Below, in pieces: positions 46,906 through 58,873 of a stretch of 64,000 nt of DNA (position 1 is the first letter of the stretch; each line of letters begins with the position of its first letter). Source of the stretch: Perognathus longimembris pacificus (lineage: Eukaryota > Chordata > Mammalia > Rodentia > Heteromyidae); assembly GCF_023159225.1 (NCBI RefSeq), contig NC_063168.1, positions 64,025,398 through 64,089,397 on the forward strand, written 5' to 3'. The notes below the pieces were generated by a model that was given only the letters and a program-made list of their open reading frames with translations, searched no databases and was not told where the DNA came from. Both the position numbers and the translations under genes were made by a program.

Positions 46906-49518
46906 GGTAGAATTAGGATTGATGAGACTTGACCTGTTTGTTTTAGTCCTAGTATACTCTGAGTGTGAAAAGATGTGTGGAGTTTAGAAAAGAGAAAACA
47001 GCTAGGAAAGATGACCTGTGATCTGCTTGTAGGATTATGTAGGAACATGGAAAGGGGTGTTCTTCAGCTCGAGTATTTCTCTGTGGACATTGCTGTTTTG
47101 GAAGTTTGTTGGCAACCTTATAGTAATCTGTTAGAGCCTTGTCTTGCAGCTTGCCATAAGAACCTAGGGCTGGGTCATTGGTTGGAGCCTGGATAATTTC
47201 CCAGGTTGTGCTTGTGGAGGGGAATGTTATACATAAAGAAAACGATCCCTTTGTCTTTCATTCCTTGTCTCTTAGTCTCCCTCATTCAGTAACCTTGGTA
47301 TGAAGTGAGAAGCAAAAGGTACACAAAGCACAAGCACAATCTTACAGTCATTGTTTCTACCAATACATAGCCCTGGTTAAAACCAATTATGCCTTTCTGT
47401 TTTTCACGTTTGGATTAGTTATTTTAGAACCATCACAGACATTGAATACTTTAGAAGGCAAAGTGCATGCCAATTTAATAAACACAACATACCAGTCAAG
47501 TAGACAGGAATAGGATGTGCAAGAAAGATCCCTGTGGAAAACCCTGGACCATGACAGTTGACTTGACCAGTGTCACAGAGGGAGAATTTCTCCTGGGGCT
47601 TCTGTGTGTTCTGTGGTTGAGACAAATGTTCCACCAGAGCATTACTGTGGGGCCCATGTGGGGCAGGGTGCTGGGAACTGAGGTAGGGATGGATGATGCT
47701 AGGTTCAGAACAGGGATTTAGAGGAGAGGAGGAGACACAAGAAATTCAAGAGTGATTTCTGCCCTGAGGACATGAAACTTAGGAAGGCACACAGAGCTTT
47801 TGAACAATTGTAAAAAGCATTCACTCAGCAAAAATCAAATAAGGCATCGATAACAAGGCCTTTGAATGGTGCAAGACTCCGAGTGGAATGTGGTTAGAAC
47901 ACATCACACTGCACAAGGAAGGATCCCTTGTGATTGGGAGGCTATTCTTAATTCTCTACCCAGAGGCTTCATGCAGCAAGATTATGTCCTTAGATGCTCT
48001 GCTTTTCTAGTCTAGTCAAATGAAGCCATTTTCTTTGCTTGGAATTTGCTCCAAATCAGATGATCTTCGGGCTTAACGGCATTTCCCATCATGTGGTACT
48101 CCATGGCATTCCAGGTGGACATAATCATGTGTAGAATCTGGTAGGAATCGGGTGGTTCTGGTGTTTGTCCTAATATGCTTGAAAACACCATGTCTGTCTT
48201 CCTAGACACTGCCGGCTTCCATCCTTCGACTGCTTTTGTTTTGGTGAAGAAAATATAATTGTTATTCTTGGTTCTGATCCTTTCTCAAGGGAGTAATTGT
48301 CATGTTTTCAATGCCAGTAAAGAATGCCTTGGACGGTTCTGAAATCGCATGATCGGCAGCCAGTTGTCCATCAAGTCTGGGGATGCGTGCAAGGGCAGGC
48401 TCTGTGAGTCAGATGCCTTCCATCACCAAATGAATCACCTGGAAACCTTATTAGGAACTTTCCAGTGACAGGCTCACATACATTTACTTGACATTGCTAG
48501 GTTTTTCAGACTTTAGCTTGCTCATCTCGGGAAGGGGTGGGGGGAGGCATGGAACACAGGGCTACCAGCTGCCTTTGCTTGTCTCGCCTTGGCAGCTCAT
48601 GGCAGTGGAGGTGTTGGTCTGTTACCGGTGTATTTGTGTAGTAGTGTGGCATTCAGAGTGGAGAGAAGCTTCTTTCTCCCCCAAAGTATTAGGTAAGCAC
48701 TTAGGCCTGCATTGTGCCAGGTATGATGCTTTACCTTCGGCTCTTCACAGTGCATGAAGCCCCTACTCTCAGACAAGCTAGGAGCTGAGGTGAAGCTCCA
48801 AGGATGCTGACTTAGCTAACTTGCCTTATGCCTCCTCAGTTAGAATGTGTCAGAACCGTAAAAACACCTACTCCCTAGGTGGTAATCGAGCTGTTGACCT
48901 CACTTCGTTACCTTTGGAAGCCCTCTTTAGTACAGAGGTCATGGCAAAGGGCTTAGCTGCAGCTTTGCCTCTTCATCTTCAAGGAGGATGTGTTGGGTGT
49001 GGGATGAGGACAGTTTCAATTACCCCTGATGAGGTGTGAGCACTGAGAAATTTCAACTGACAATTCTTCACCAAATTCATCTACTACTCAAGACCACTCT
49101 AACAAATATGCCATATCCAGTGTCCAGTTGTGTTTGTTGGGTTAAGTCAGGTATAGGCTCATGTACCACCATCCTTTCTGTCTTCTTCAAATAGGACACT
49201 TGTTCTTTCCCTCTGAACAGGTGCTTTGTTATAGTTACGCTGGTTTTGCAAGTTATAAGGTTACAGTGGGAATGTATTCTGTTCTGTAACAGCAAGAAAG
49301 CAAAACTATATTCAGCCACAAATATAACAAGATAGTATTACTATTCCTCTACTAAGATCTGCACCTTTGCACTAATAGAATTTGATTAAGACAGGTTCTG
49401 CTCTCTGCTAGCCTTTTTCTTTGTATCCCTATGGGCCTTCCTTTTTATCTGTATAAAACAGGGATTTTTATGAATCAGATGGATCTCATGAGCCCAAAGC
49501 TGCTGTGAGGACAAAAGA
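46906..49518. other. Unique non-coding stretch
   Basis: No exon or repeat family recognised. Open frames are all under about 90 codons and look fortuitous. Confidence 0.4.
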
Positions 49519-49557
49519 AGTGTGTATGTGTGTGTAGTGTGTGTGTGCATGTGTGTA
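49519..49557. repeat. Imperfect (GT)n microsatellite
   Basis: TG-rich with AT and AG interruptions. Confidence 0.85.
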
Positions 49558-49739
49558 AAATCTATGCATATGGATATATATGATTTAACGTCTTATTCAC
49601 AGTAGTAGTGGCCTTGAACCTTTGTTACTGGCCTTCTAAATTCTGCCATCATCCTCCCAAATCTCTCTGGCTAATATTTCTGTCTCCGATATATTGTGCC
49701 ATCTCTTTCAAGCCCTCCACTGCCTTACTCTGTGTACTC

Positions 49740-49900
49740 ATTTACTAGACCAGCAAGGCTATAAGTCTGAAGTCAAGGTACCAACAGGATAGGTTTCTTT
49801 TGAAGCTAGTCTGTTTTGATAATGGCCTTGTTACCCTGCAACTTTATATGGTTTGCTTCTCTGTGTTGGTGTCCTAATTTCTTCTTACATGAATGTAAAT
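49740..49900 (-). mobile_element. Possible MLT1-like LTR fragment, antisense
   Basis: 'agaccagcaaggctataagtctgaagtcaaggtacc' and 'tctctgtgttggtgtcctaatttcttcttac' resemble antisense MaLR LTR words. The match is weak. Confidence 0.4.
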
Positions 49901-50224
49901 CATATTATTTTCCCCTATCAAAGTGCTTACCATGTCTATAATTTCTCATTTACTTGTTTATGTTACACATTAGAGTCGAGTGAAATGAATAGATCTCTGA
50001 TATGTTTTTCCTGAATCTCCATTCCTGAGGCAAATAGATTCTCTATTAATTCTTGAATATTTGTTATATGATTGAGTTCTTTTTATTTTAGGCAATAAAA
50101 TAATTTTTATTTGTCATCAGAATACATTTTAATAGGATTGAGTACTTGTCACTACCTGTGCTATGTGAAATAAAGCAAAATATATATTCTACATTTTATG
50201 TCTTAAATAATTGATATATCCTGT

Positions 50225-50398
50225 TTTATGTACAAATTATAAGAGCTCTATGAAATACATACTATTACTGAAATCTTTGTTTTATAGTTGAGGAAAAAAA
50301 AGCATAGAAATGTCAAGCTACTTACAAAAGAACAAAGAGCATGAGACACTTGTAAAGGTGGGGTTTGAATTCAGAAAGTAAGACTTCTGAGCATTCAT
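50225..50398 (+). mobile_element. MIR element
   Basis: 'gttttatagttgaggaaaaaa', 'gtcaagctacttac' and 'ggtggggtttgaattcag' are in MIR order. Confidence 0.7.
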
Positions 50399-50739
50399 AT
50401 TTAAATATAATATGAAGACTATTTTTTTTGGTAGAGCCATGGTTTGTTGTACTGTTACACCAGTATAGCTGAGTTCTGCCAAAGTGGTTAATTAGTCCCT
50501 GCCCTCTATGGTTGTCTTAGAGAGATAAAGTGGAGACCAGGTGAGAAGTGGGGACTGACACAACTTGGGGACTGTGTATGGAGTCGCATCAGAGGAAAGC
50601 AATGCAGGTCAGGTGCCGTTAGGGGATTCACTTCACATAGAACATTCCAGAGGCCCATATTACCTTCAAAACCATCAACTTCTAAGCCTTTGCATTCTTC
50701 ACCATCTTCTTTATAGCATCACATGGGATTTTCAAACAA

Positions 50740-50872
50740 CTGGTGTACGCTAAGGAGACACTATTACTTGTATTTTATGGATAAGCTCCAAGAGTATTTA
50801 AGTACTTTGTCTAACATTGCTAGCCTAGTGACTAAGGGGTCCTGTAATTAAATTCCAAACCTCTGCCTTTCT
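50740..50872 (+). mobile_element. Partial MIR element
   Basis: 'gtattttatggataagctcc', 'taagtactttgtctaacattgctagcc' and 'ttaaattccaaacctctgcc' are consistent with the 3' half of a MIR. Confidence 0.6.
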
Positions 50873-52235
50873 ATTTAATGTGGAAAGGGATAAAGTGAGT
50901 CCTCCATTTCAGGGAAAAATTACAATAAGGAAGGAAGTGGAAGAGGTATGACTTGCTGTAAAGAACACCAAAGCAGACTGGATAGAAACAGTGAAGAGCA
51001 GGGAAGGAGCTGATGGCAGAAGCCATCCTCGTTGAAGCATCACATGGAACATATCTGTGTGCTTCACATGAATGCTTCAGCAGGGAGCAGTTATGGGACC
51101 CATGGCTATGGCCCACAGCATGTCTTCCACAGTGTGCTACAGCCAGGTCTTCATCTATGTCTGCTCTTGCTCCATTCCTTTAGTGAGGCTTGTCTTTTCT
51201 TTCCTTAAGTTGACTAGCACCAAATTACTAGCTATTGTGTTTGTGCTTTTATTTCTTTCCCTTCTATCTGCCGGAAGACATGCTCCTCTTTGGTCTTCTG
51301 TCAAGGAAGTCTGGGTATTCTGCAGCAGACATGTTTGCAACACTATTGAGAATATTTGCTCTTACCTCCTTCTCCATCTATCCGGGGTCATTTTGTGGTA
51401 ATGGAAACAAGATTAGTCATTTAAAACCTGTAGCTCTGGGATGTGCCATCTTAATTTTCATCTTGACTTTCTTTCCTGAAGTTCTCCCATGAGTTAGGAT
51501 TACACACTGGACATGTCTTAGAAATATATCTGGAATTAGAGATCAGATATTTTTCTCCTTGTATGTTTCCTACCTTTGTAGTCTGTTTACTCGCCTTTCT
51601 GACTTTGCAAGTTGTCATCCTGTGGTGCCTGTTCTATATTGTGTAATTTGTGTATGGTTAGAATGGAAAGGTGGGGGTTTTTTTTTGGATGAGATTGTTG
51701 AATCCAGGGACAGGTAATCAACATGCTATTTGTCTAACTTTTTAGAATCCTTATGGATTCTCCATTTTTTTTTCCTTATTGGAATTGACCTAAATTAGTG
51801 AATTGACTCATTTAGGGTGGAGACGATTAGATCACTCGAAGAAGAAGTGCTATCTTGGTTTATTTCATGCATCAACCAGAAGAGGCATAGAGAGAAATGA
51901 GTACTTGGTCTGGATGCTTATCTTCACCTTAGCAGAATATCCAAATGTGGCCAGAAATCTAGAAATTTAAGTCAAACGCCGGAAGTCATGACATTTGTTG
52001 ACAAAGTAGTTCATTCTATGCTGATATGAAAGAAACTTAAGTGCTTAACTTCCACCTGCAGAAGGAAGTACCTGAGGACTGTTCACCTTGTATCTAGGCT
52101 AAGAGTCAGCAATTTTAACTTTGGGCAGACAAGGTTGCCCTCATCCAACAATAACGGAAATAACAGTCCTCCCTCTCAGGCTTTTTAACCAACCTGAACT
52201 GTTCATCTCCATTTTTATTCTCCTGACTGCATACA
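50873..52235. other. Unique non-coding stretch
   Basis: Overlapping open frames of 80-110 codons at 51.07-51.49 kb have no recognised domain. No repeat family seen. Confidence 0.4.
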
Positions 52236-52237
52236 TG

Positions 52238-52520
52238 CTTACCTGTTGTTTCAGCTCAATTAAAGTACTACTTGCTCTCACAAGCCTTCCTTGATATAAG
52301 TCAAGCGCCCTTCACTGAGTTCAGATAGTACTTGTCACTCTCCATGGTCTAGTATATATTGTCAACTTTATCCCCCATGCTTAATCTTTGCCACTAGATT
52401 GTAAGCTCTTCAAGGCCAATGGCTCTGCCCTTTTCAATCTTTGCAGGACTGGCAGCTTTCGAGCACAGAGATTTGTTTATGGTGGGTATAAAATAAATGT
52501 GTGCTATTGGTTGATTTATG
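52238..52520 (+). mobile_element. L2 LINE 3' region
   Basis: 'caagccttccttgatataag', 'gtacttgtcactctccatgg', 'ctagattgtaagctcttcaaggcc' and the end 'ataaaataaatgtgtgc' follow the L2 3' consensus order. Confidence 0.78.
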
Positions 52521-53100
52521 AACATAACCTCTAATACAAGACATATTGGCTTGGTGCTTGAGTGTCACCACCCCCATCTTCACCCCTTTCCCTAAGTTAT
52601 CCTGTTGGCCTGGCCCAGCTGAAGCTGTGGAATGTAGATAAATCACCCAACTCCCAGGTCAGACAGCTGGGAGACAAATGAACACAGCAGGTCTTTGCCA
52701 CTATAATGATGCAGTGGCAGTGCAGTTTGCCAGTTCCTGGACAACAATAGATTGCCTTCCTTCTCTTAACTTTAATTCCATTTCTCATAAGCCTGAAAGT
52801 GTACTTTGCTATTTTCCCACTCCATGCCCACTCTCCCCCTGCCACCCTAGTTCATGTCAGTGTTTTCTTAACTAACATTTTTATGGCTTGAAAATCAATT
52901 CCATACCAGATATAAAGACATACTCTGTTGCCAGCCTTTGTTCTCAGCACCAACCTCCACACTCACCAGGGTCCAGTGCTGTGACTTGAGTCTTCTTCAA
53001 GTTGAAGAACGTTGTTTCACTTATTCGCTATCGGTGGGCTTCACACCAACATTCAAGACCTTTTAGCATGGACATTCGAATTATTTATCAGTGTTTCCTT
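52521..53100. other. Unique non-coding sequence
   Basis: Nothing recognised. Confidence 0.4.
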
Positions 53101-53129
53101 TTTTTTTCTTTTTTCTTTCTTTCTACACA

Positions 53130-53205
53130 GGGATTACAATCAATTACATGAGTCAGGTAATGATTACATTTCCTTTATGTCAGGTGGGTAAATGGGTATT
53201 TTAAT
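53130..53205 (-). mobile_element. Very short LINE-1 3' UTR tail
   Basis: A T/C-rich run then 'gattacaatcaattacatgagtcaggtaatgattacatttcc', a variant of the LINE-1 terminal word also seen at 53.7 kb. Confidence 0.55.
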
Positions 53206-53535
53206 TCAGCACCACGGACAGTGAAAGGTCGACTAGAGAATGATGGCCCAAAGCTGTGTCTAGGGAGATGTGCAGGACACAAAACAATGATTCAATTTCT
53301 TAGGAATGCCTTAGTTAGAAGCATGCAAAATTGTGAGTTGAGCAATACCAAAAAGGATGCCTTTGCTGCCCTAAGCCATCACTGACCTTAAGGGATATTC
53401 AATAAAAACCATGCACTTTGGAATAGTAATAACATGTGCATTCCAGATTATTTATTAAATAAATTTAAATAAATAACTTATTAAATAAATAATATTAAAT
53501 AATTATTAAATAACTTCCAGATTATTTATCAAATA

Positions 53536-53640
53536 TAACTTTGTTATTATTAAGATATTGTACAGGGAGATTACCATTTTACCATTCAGGCAGTGCTTAC
53601 ATTTCTCTCTTCGACAATGTCATTTCTTCCTTTGCTTTTC
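53536..53640 (-). mobile_element. LINE-1 3' UTR tail, second short copy
   Basis: 'ttattaagatattgtacagggagattacc' then 'ggcagtgcttacatttctc' correspond to the LINE-1 terminal segment. Confidence 0.6.
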
Positions 53641-53684
53641 CCCTGTTTCTCCCTCCCATCCATTCCCACAGTTATTGATTGATT

Positions 53685-53985
53685 GGTTGATACTGTAAAG
53701 GTGATGTATAGAGGGGTTACAGTTACATGAGTCAGGGGATGAATATATTTCTTTTGGAACAGTGTCTATCACCTCTTCCCTCATTTTCTTTCAGTTTTTC
53801 TCTCCTGAACCTCTCTCCCTCCCCAAGTTGTATAGTTCATTTTCAACACAGTATCTAGTGAGTATCACTGTTGTGTTTGTTCACTCTTTGTTCCACCATT
53901 TCTGTGCTCCTTTTTATACTCCGCCCAAACAGACAAAGTCACATACAAGTCAAAAGATACAGAAAAAAGTGACAAAAGAGAAAAA
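53685..53985 (-). mobile_element. LINE-1 3' UTR, third adjacent copy
   Basis: 'gtaaaggtgatgtatagaggggttacagttac', 'ccaagttgtatagttcattttcaacacag' and 'gtgagtatcactgttg' are the antisense LINE-1 3' UTR words, matching the 6.1 and 61.2 kb copies. Confidence 0.85.
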
Positions 53986-54214
53986 TTAAAAATAAACAAA
54001 GAAGTTTTTTTTGTTATTTTGTATCTGTTTTTATATTCTAGCTTTTTATTTACTGCCTAGAACTCTTTCTAAGGACCAGTTTCTTTGCATGTAGATTTAC
54101 TATATTATTTGGGAGCTGCTATAATTGAATACACAACAAAATTAAGTTTGTTTCCATGTTCTCTTCCATGTTTGCCATCTGCTGTTGGCGAAACAGTGTT
54201 CTATGCAGGTGATC

Positions 54215-54635
54215 AGGCTCTCTCCCTCCTTCCCCTCATTCATTCTTTTCCTGTCCCTTTCTTCTCCTCTCTTGTTCTTGAGGGCATTTTCTTCTCTTTC
54301 CATTTTCACTCTTCTCATTCCCTTTCTTCCTCCTCCACACTCCTCTCCTCTTCTTTCTTCCGCCTTCTTCCCTCCTTTCCTGTCCTGTGCTCTCCTCTCT
54401 TGTCTTCTCTTCTCCTTTTCCCTCCTCTCTTTCCCCCCTCATCTACTCTCTTCTCCTCTCCCTTCTCCTCTGTTTCTTTCATTGCTTTCTCTTCCTCTTC
54501 TCATTTTCTCCTTTTCTATCCTCCTACTCCTATTTTCTTTACCTTCTTCTCTTTTCTACTTTTGCTTTTCCTTCACTTTCTCTCTTTCCTATATTCCCCT
54601 CTTTTGTGCTCTGTCCCTCTTTTTTTTTTTTTCCA
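54215..54635 (+). repeat. 420-bp polypyrimidine (C/T) tract
   Basis: Almost entirely C and T on the plus strand with scattered A/G. It ends in a T-run at about 54619-54632. Long polypurine/polypyrimidine tracts can adopt triplex (H-DNA) forms. Several long open frames across it are artefacts of composition (Ser/Leu/Phe/Pro only). Confidence 0.9.
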
Positions 54636-54639
54636 ATAC

Positions 54640-55435
54640 ACACATATACACACCCAAATTGGAGCGGAGATCAGGTAAGTTATAAGAAGGTCAACTTTCA
54701 ATCTGCAGTTGGGTGTTCAGCTTAGTTTCCAGCCTCTGGTTTTGAATTGATTCCATAGGCTCTGTGATACCTTCTAAAGTAGTTTTCATGTAGGTTTGGT
54801 TGAGTGGTGCTGTAGACCTGAAAACACAGCAGGATGGCTCAACTGTCTTATGACTTGGGCATATCAAGAGGGTGTAAAGAGATGATTAAGAAGAAAAAGT
54901 TTAAAGCCCCAAGACAGAGTGGTTGAGTTTGGAGAGGAACTTTGGCAAGGAATTGAGCCAATCCCTGGTACCTCTAAGCATTGAATTTTATCAAAGGCAG
55001 CATTGCGTAGTCCTTTGTGTGATATGTGCCATCTTAGAGATCATGTCTTTTTGTAGAAGAATGACATTGTTTCTTTAGTCAATCAATATTTGAGCATCTT
55101 CTAAGTGCCAGGTTTTGGCTGGGCCTTAGGGAGACAGATTAAAAAAAAACAAAACACCTGCTCTCCAGAAGTTGCATCTTGCTAATTGCTCCCAGTGGAA
55201 TTTAGTCAAACACTTGAGCCCAGAAATGGGAAATGGGTCAGTTTTCCTCCTAGTGAGAGATTCATAGAGCCAGACCTCATGGTGCCAACCAAGTTAAAAC
55301 AGAGGGGAAAATAGGATCTCTCATTACAGGATAGATTTCTGGAAGTCTGGCTTTCCCAGTTGTTTCTTGTTTTACATAAAAATACCAAAGCCAAGTCGAT
55401 TCAAGGAAAGTTCAGGTACAAAAACTTGGGGCAAC
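54640..55435. other. Unique non-coding sequence before the NAP1L1 retrocopy
   Basis: A possible L2/MIR scrap at about 55.08-55.14 kb ('caatatttgagcatcttctaagtgccagg'). Otherwise nothing recognised. Confidence 0.4.
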
Positions 55436-55450
55436 TAGCAAATTTTTTTT
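55436..55450. repeat. 3'-side TSD/tail of the NAP1L1 retrocopy
   Basis: tagcaaatttttttt. It pairs with tagcaattttttttt at 58859-58873 (14 of 15 bases match). Part of the T run is also the remnant poly(A) tail. Confidence 0.82.
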
Positions 55451-57716
55451 ATTTTATAAAATTAAATCCAAGTTTTATTAAGGATTTCAAATTACATATT
55501 TAAAATTTCTAGTATGGAATAGAGAACCATTTTGGAACTGAAGAAATGGTATAAATGAACACTGACATCTCTTGAAACTATAAAGAAAACAATTCTGCCA
55601 AACACATCCCCAGTATTTAACAACATGAAATATAATCTACCTCTTCACTTTGGCAATAGCTATTTCCTAAAGGAATGAAAAGTAATGATTTTCCTACTTC
55701 TGTAAGTTCATTAAAAATGGGATTCTATCTTCCGGTTACAAACTTTTATGTTCAGAAAAAAGCTGTTTAGATGAACTATAAATTACAAAAAATATCAGCA
55801 AAGAATGTCTAACAAAAGCAATCAAATCATTTTGAAAATAAAGAGAAAAAAAAAACTATTGAAATTGGTTAAGGATTTCCAGTAGTTAAAATCTGTGGAA
55901 GAGGTGTGGATAGTACTATATACAAATGTGCTTACATTCTAAGACCTTAATATGAAATTTGTCAAAAGAAAGTTCTTTTAAAAAAATGAACTTAATTTTT
56001 TAGCAGGAACTCTAGACCTTCTTCAATTACATTGCAATTCTGTGTTGTCAAAAAAAGAAAAAAGTTCACCTCCCAAAATTAACAGTAATTAGCCTGAGGT
56101 ATTTTAAATGTGGCTCTGTAAGTCAGACTTAATGGCACCAACCTATTTTGGAAAATGGCCTTATTAAAACCCTTATCCCCATGATCTCTGAAGTATTTGC
56201 TACAATACAGCCATGTAAAATACCTAGAAAAAAATCCTTGGGCCTTTTGAAATAGCTGACCCACTCCATCCATTTTCAGTAAAATAAGAGCCACATGAAC
56301 ATGTAAAGGAATGCTGTTTGGCCTGATCCAAAACAGGTAAGCCTCATTTTCCAGTTTAATTATCAAAGCCTAGAAAAATGCTGACTATCATACTTGTGGT
56401 AAGAAGAGGCCCAAATTTTTGAGCTTTTAATGAGATGCAGAAATAATTTAAACTTAATATGCTTTAACACATCTGTGAGGTAGTTAAGTAAACAGTACTA
56501 CCCATTTTAATACATAGTAAACAGAAGCATTGGTAAATGACTCTCATACTGAAACACTAAGAATAAACAAGAGGTTAAAGTGCTACTCCAAAGGAAATGA
56601 AACATAACTTTTTCCTTTTAAAAAACTGAACACATAACTTAAGACTTTCTTTTATAACACAGCTTAACACCTCTTCCAAAGTTGGCCTCCTCCTTCCTTT
56701 CAATAATATGGTACACTAAGAACTCTCAATTTAAGCTAAGTCTCTGCTGCTCACATGAATTAGTACAAAATTAAGACATTATCCTGTGAGAACTAAAATT
56801 GTATTTGACATTTTTATTTTAGGCTGAAAAAGCAAAATAAGCCAACGAGCAACAAGAAACTTGAAATAGGCTTGTCAAATGATGTAAATTCATCCTTTCC
56901 AGGAAAGCAGAAGGTAGATCCTACTGCAAAGAAAAAATGCTTAGTTAATGGAAGTAAAGTTTTAAAAGTACTCTTCAATAGTATTAGTGACTAAAGATTC
57001 TAGGTTTTATTCACCTCCCTGTGGTAACCAATAGCCATATATATTGAGTCAGAATTCTTTATAATTAACTCTATCACCTAAAATACAAAAATCCATGAAT
57101 AATCTAACAATTATTGGGTTTGATCTTATTACTGGAAATTCTTAACCACAAGGGTTTTTTTTAATGATACTGTTTTAGTAGTATTAAGTCACTGCATTTC
57201 TGTAACAATATAATAAAAAGCACAATTAATGCAAGCGAACTTAAAAGTCATCCTACAACCAGGTGAAACACTACCCTTGGTTCTTTAGGAAAAGAAAATA
57301 GCCAAACCAAAAAAAAATGTTTAACTGTTGTTAATTTTCATGGTTGTATTCCAATAGCTACGTGATAAAAGTATTCCCAAAGAACCAAACTGTATCAACA
57401 AATGGACATGCATGAGACAATCCGTGCATTCAACTGATGGGACAGGAACTAGTTAAAATGCTAGAACAGATTTGTCTTTAAAATGTCGATTTCTTTCCTT
57501 AAAAAAAATTAAGTCTACCAAGAAAATACAAAAACATAAGGTAGAAGTAAATAGTTGTGTTTAGGCTATTACAGTGTAGGTTATCCTCAAGGCCACAAAC
57601 ATCCTGCGTCACTGCTGCTTACACTCTGCTGGATTTTGATCCTTCTTCGGGTCATAGTCTGGATCATTTTCCTCATCTCCTTCTTCTTCCCCTTCCTCAC
57701 CCGCTTCTTCACCTTC

Positions 57717-57758
<42 letters not shown>

Positions 57759-58858
57759 TTCAATAGCTTCACCAGTAAAGTGTAACACTGATCTTGAGAT
57801 TATACGCTCACGTAAAAAGTGACCAATTTCAAAGTCTGCAGCAAGATAGCTTCAGCAGCAGCATCCAAATCTCCACTCTCAGCAACTTCAGGAGGGGCAA
57901 AAAAATTAAAGAAAGAATCATTGGAAACCATTTTAGTCACTGTATGAACTGTCCCACGTCCCTTGTGTTTCTGCTTCTTCTTAATGGTTTTCAAAGGGAC
58001 ATTCTTTCCTTTTTTCCAATCTATCTGGCACCCTGTGCAACCCATAACTTCTGGTCCATCAAAAGAAAAAGGATCAGAATCATCTGGCTCTGATCTCATC
58101 CTGTATGTCTTTGTCAACACTTCATTTGTGAAATATTCATTGGGTTCAAAGTGAAATTCTAAGATAAAACTCATAGGCTGGCCAGCATCTGAGAACTTTA
58201 CTTTGATATCTTTCAAGTGCTTCAGAATAGGCTCATCATGTTCCTGAACCATGTCACTGAGTAAGTCAATATTCTTAAAAACAGTCAGCCAAAATTCAGG
58301 AATTCCTTTAGGATCTTCTTTTTCTTCATCCTTCTTCTCTTCTTCAATTTTGGCCTTTTCTTTCAGATCCTCCGTGGGTTCATAAATTGCATTAATGATC
58401 TCAAATCGCTTATCAAACAGAGGCTGATAGAGAACAGCATACTTCCTTTCAAGGCCATGAACTTCTTCATAGAACTTGGCTTCTATCTGTGCACATTTAA
58501 CTTGAAGATTTTTTAAGAGCATTCACTCGTCTTTTAACTACCCTAGGCAAGCTTTCAATGTATCTTGTTGGTGTCTCTAGCAGACCATCAAGTCTTTCCT
58601 GAAGGGCTGCAAGAATCTGAGGATGTGGCATCATCTGAACAGTCAGCTGATGCGCTTTGATTTTTGTTTCTTCACCAGTTTCTTCTTCTTCTACTTCTTC
58701 AACATCATCCAAATCTTGATCAAGTTCAGACTGCTCTTTGTTGTCAACTTCTGCCATGTTACAAGAATGAGTGCGGGGAGCCCGACGGCCGAAGCTGCGC
58801 AGTGACTCAGAGTGGCAGCGGCAGCGGTGGGGAGGAGGAGCAGGAGGCACTAACAAAG
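55451..58858 (-). pseudogene. NAP1L1: Processed retropseudogene of NAP1L1 (nucleosome assembly protein 1-like 1)
   Basis: The parent protein is a histone H2A-H2B chaperone of the NAP/SET family that works in nucleosome assembly. This copy has no introns. On the minus strand it runs from a CpG-rich 5' UTR (58758-58858), start codon at 58757-58755 (MAEVDNKEQSELDQ), through the acidic N-terminus, the NAP dimerisation helix and core ('KFYEEVHGLERKYAVLYQPL', 'GIPEFWLTVFKNIDLLSDMV', 'FEPNEYFTNEVLTKTYRMRS'), an acidic tail and the C-terminal CKQQ prenylation-type motif, to a stop at 57611-57609. A 3' UTR of about 2.15 kb follows, with a poly(A) signal (TTTATT on plus, 55474-55479). Damage: an extra A in an A-run near 58509-58514 shifts frame; about 15 codons are missing at 58369/58370; a 1-base loss near 57845-57847 shifts frame again. 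A TSD-like repeat flanks both ends. It was made by LINE-1 machinery and is certainly non-coding. Confidence 0.96.
57718..57758 (-). repeat. (GAT)13 expansion in the retrocopy's acidic tail
   Basis: Thirteen consecutive GAT (Asp) triplets on the minus strand occupy the acidic C-terminal tail region of the NAP1L1 copy. From memory the parental protein has a shorter Asp run broken by a Tyr, so this array has probably expanded as a microsatellite after insertion. Confidence 0.85.
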
Positions 58859-58873
58859 TAGCAATTTTTTTTT
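58859..58873. repeat. 5'-side TSD of the NAP1L1 retrocopy
   Basis: tagcaattttttttt, matching 55436-55450 with one difference. It abuts the 5' UTR of the retrocopy. Confidence 0.82.

Noticed and set aside
54085..54725. Overlapping plus-strand open frames of 112-197 codons
   Set aside because: They lie on the polypyrimidine tract. Three frames are open at once and encode almost only Ser, Leu, Phe and Pro, so the openness comes from composition, not selection.
58758..58858. CpG-rich block as a possible promoter or CpG island
   Set aside because: It is the retrotransposed 5' UTR of the NAP1L1 copy, which explains its composition. It is only about 100 bp long.
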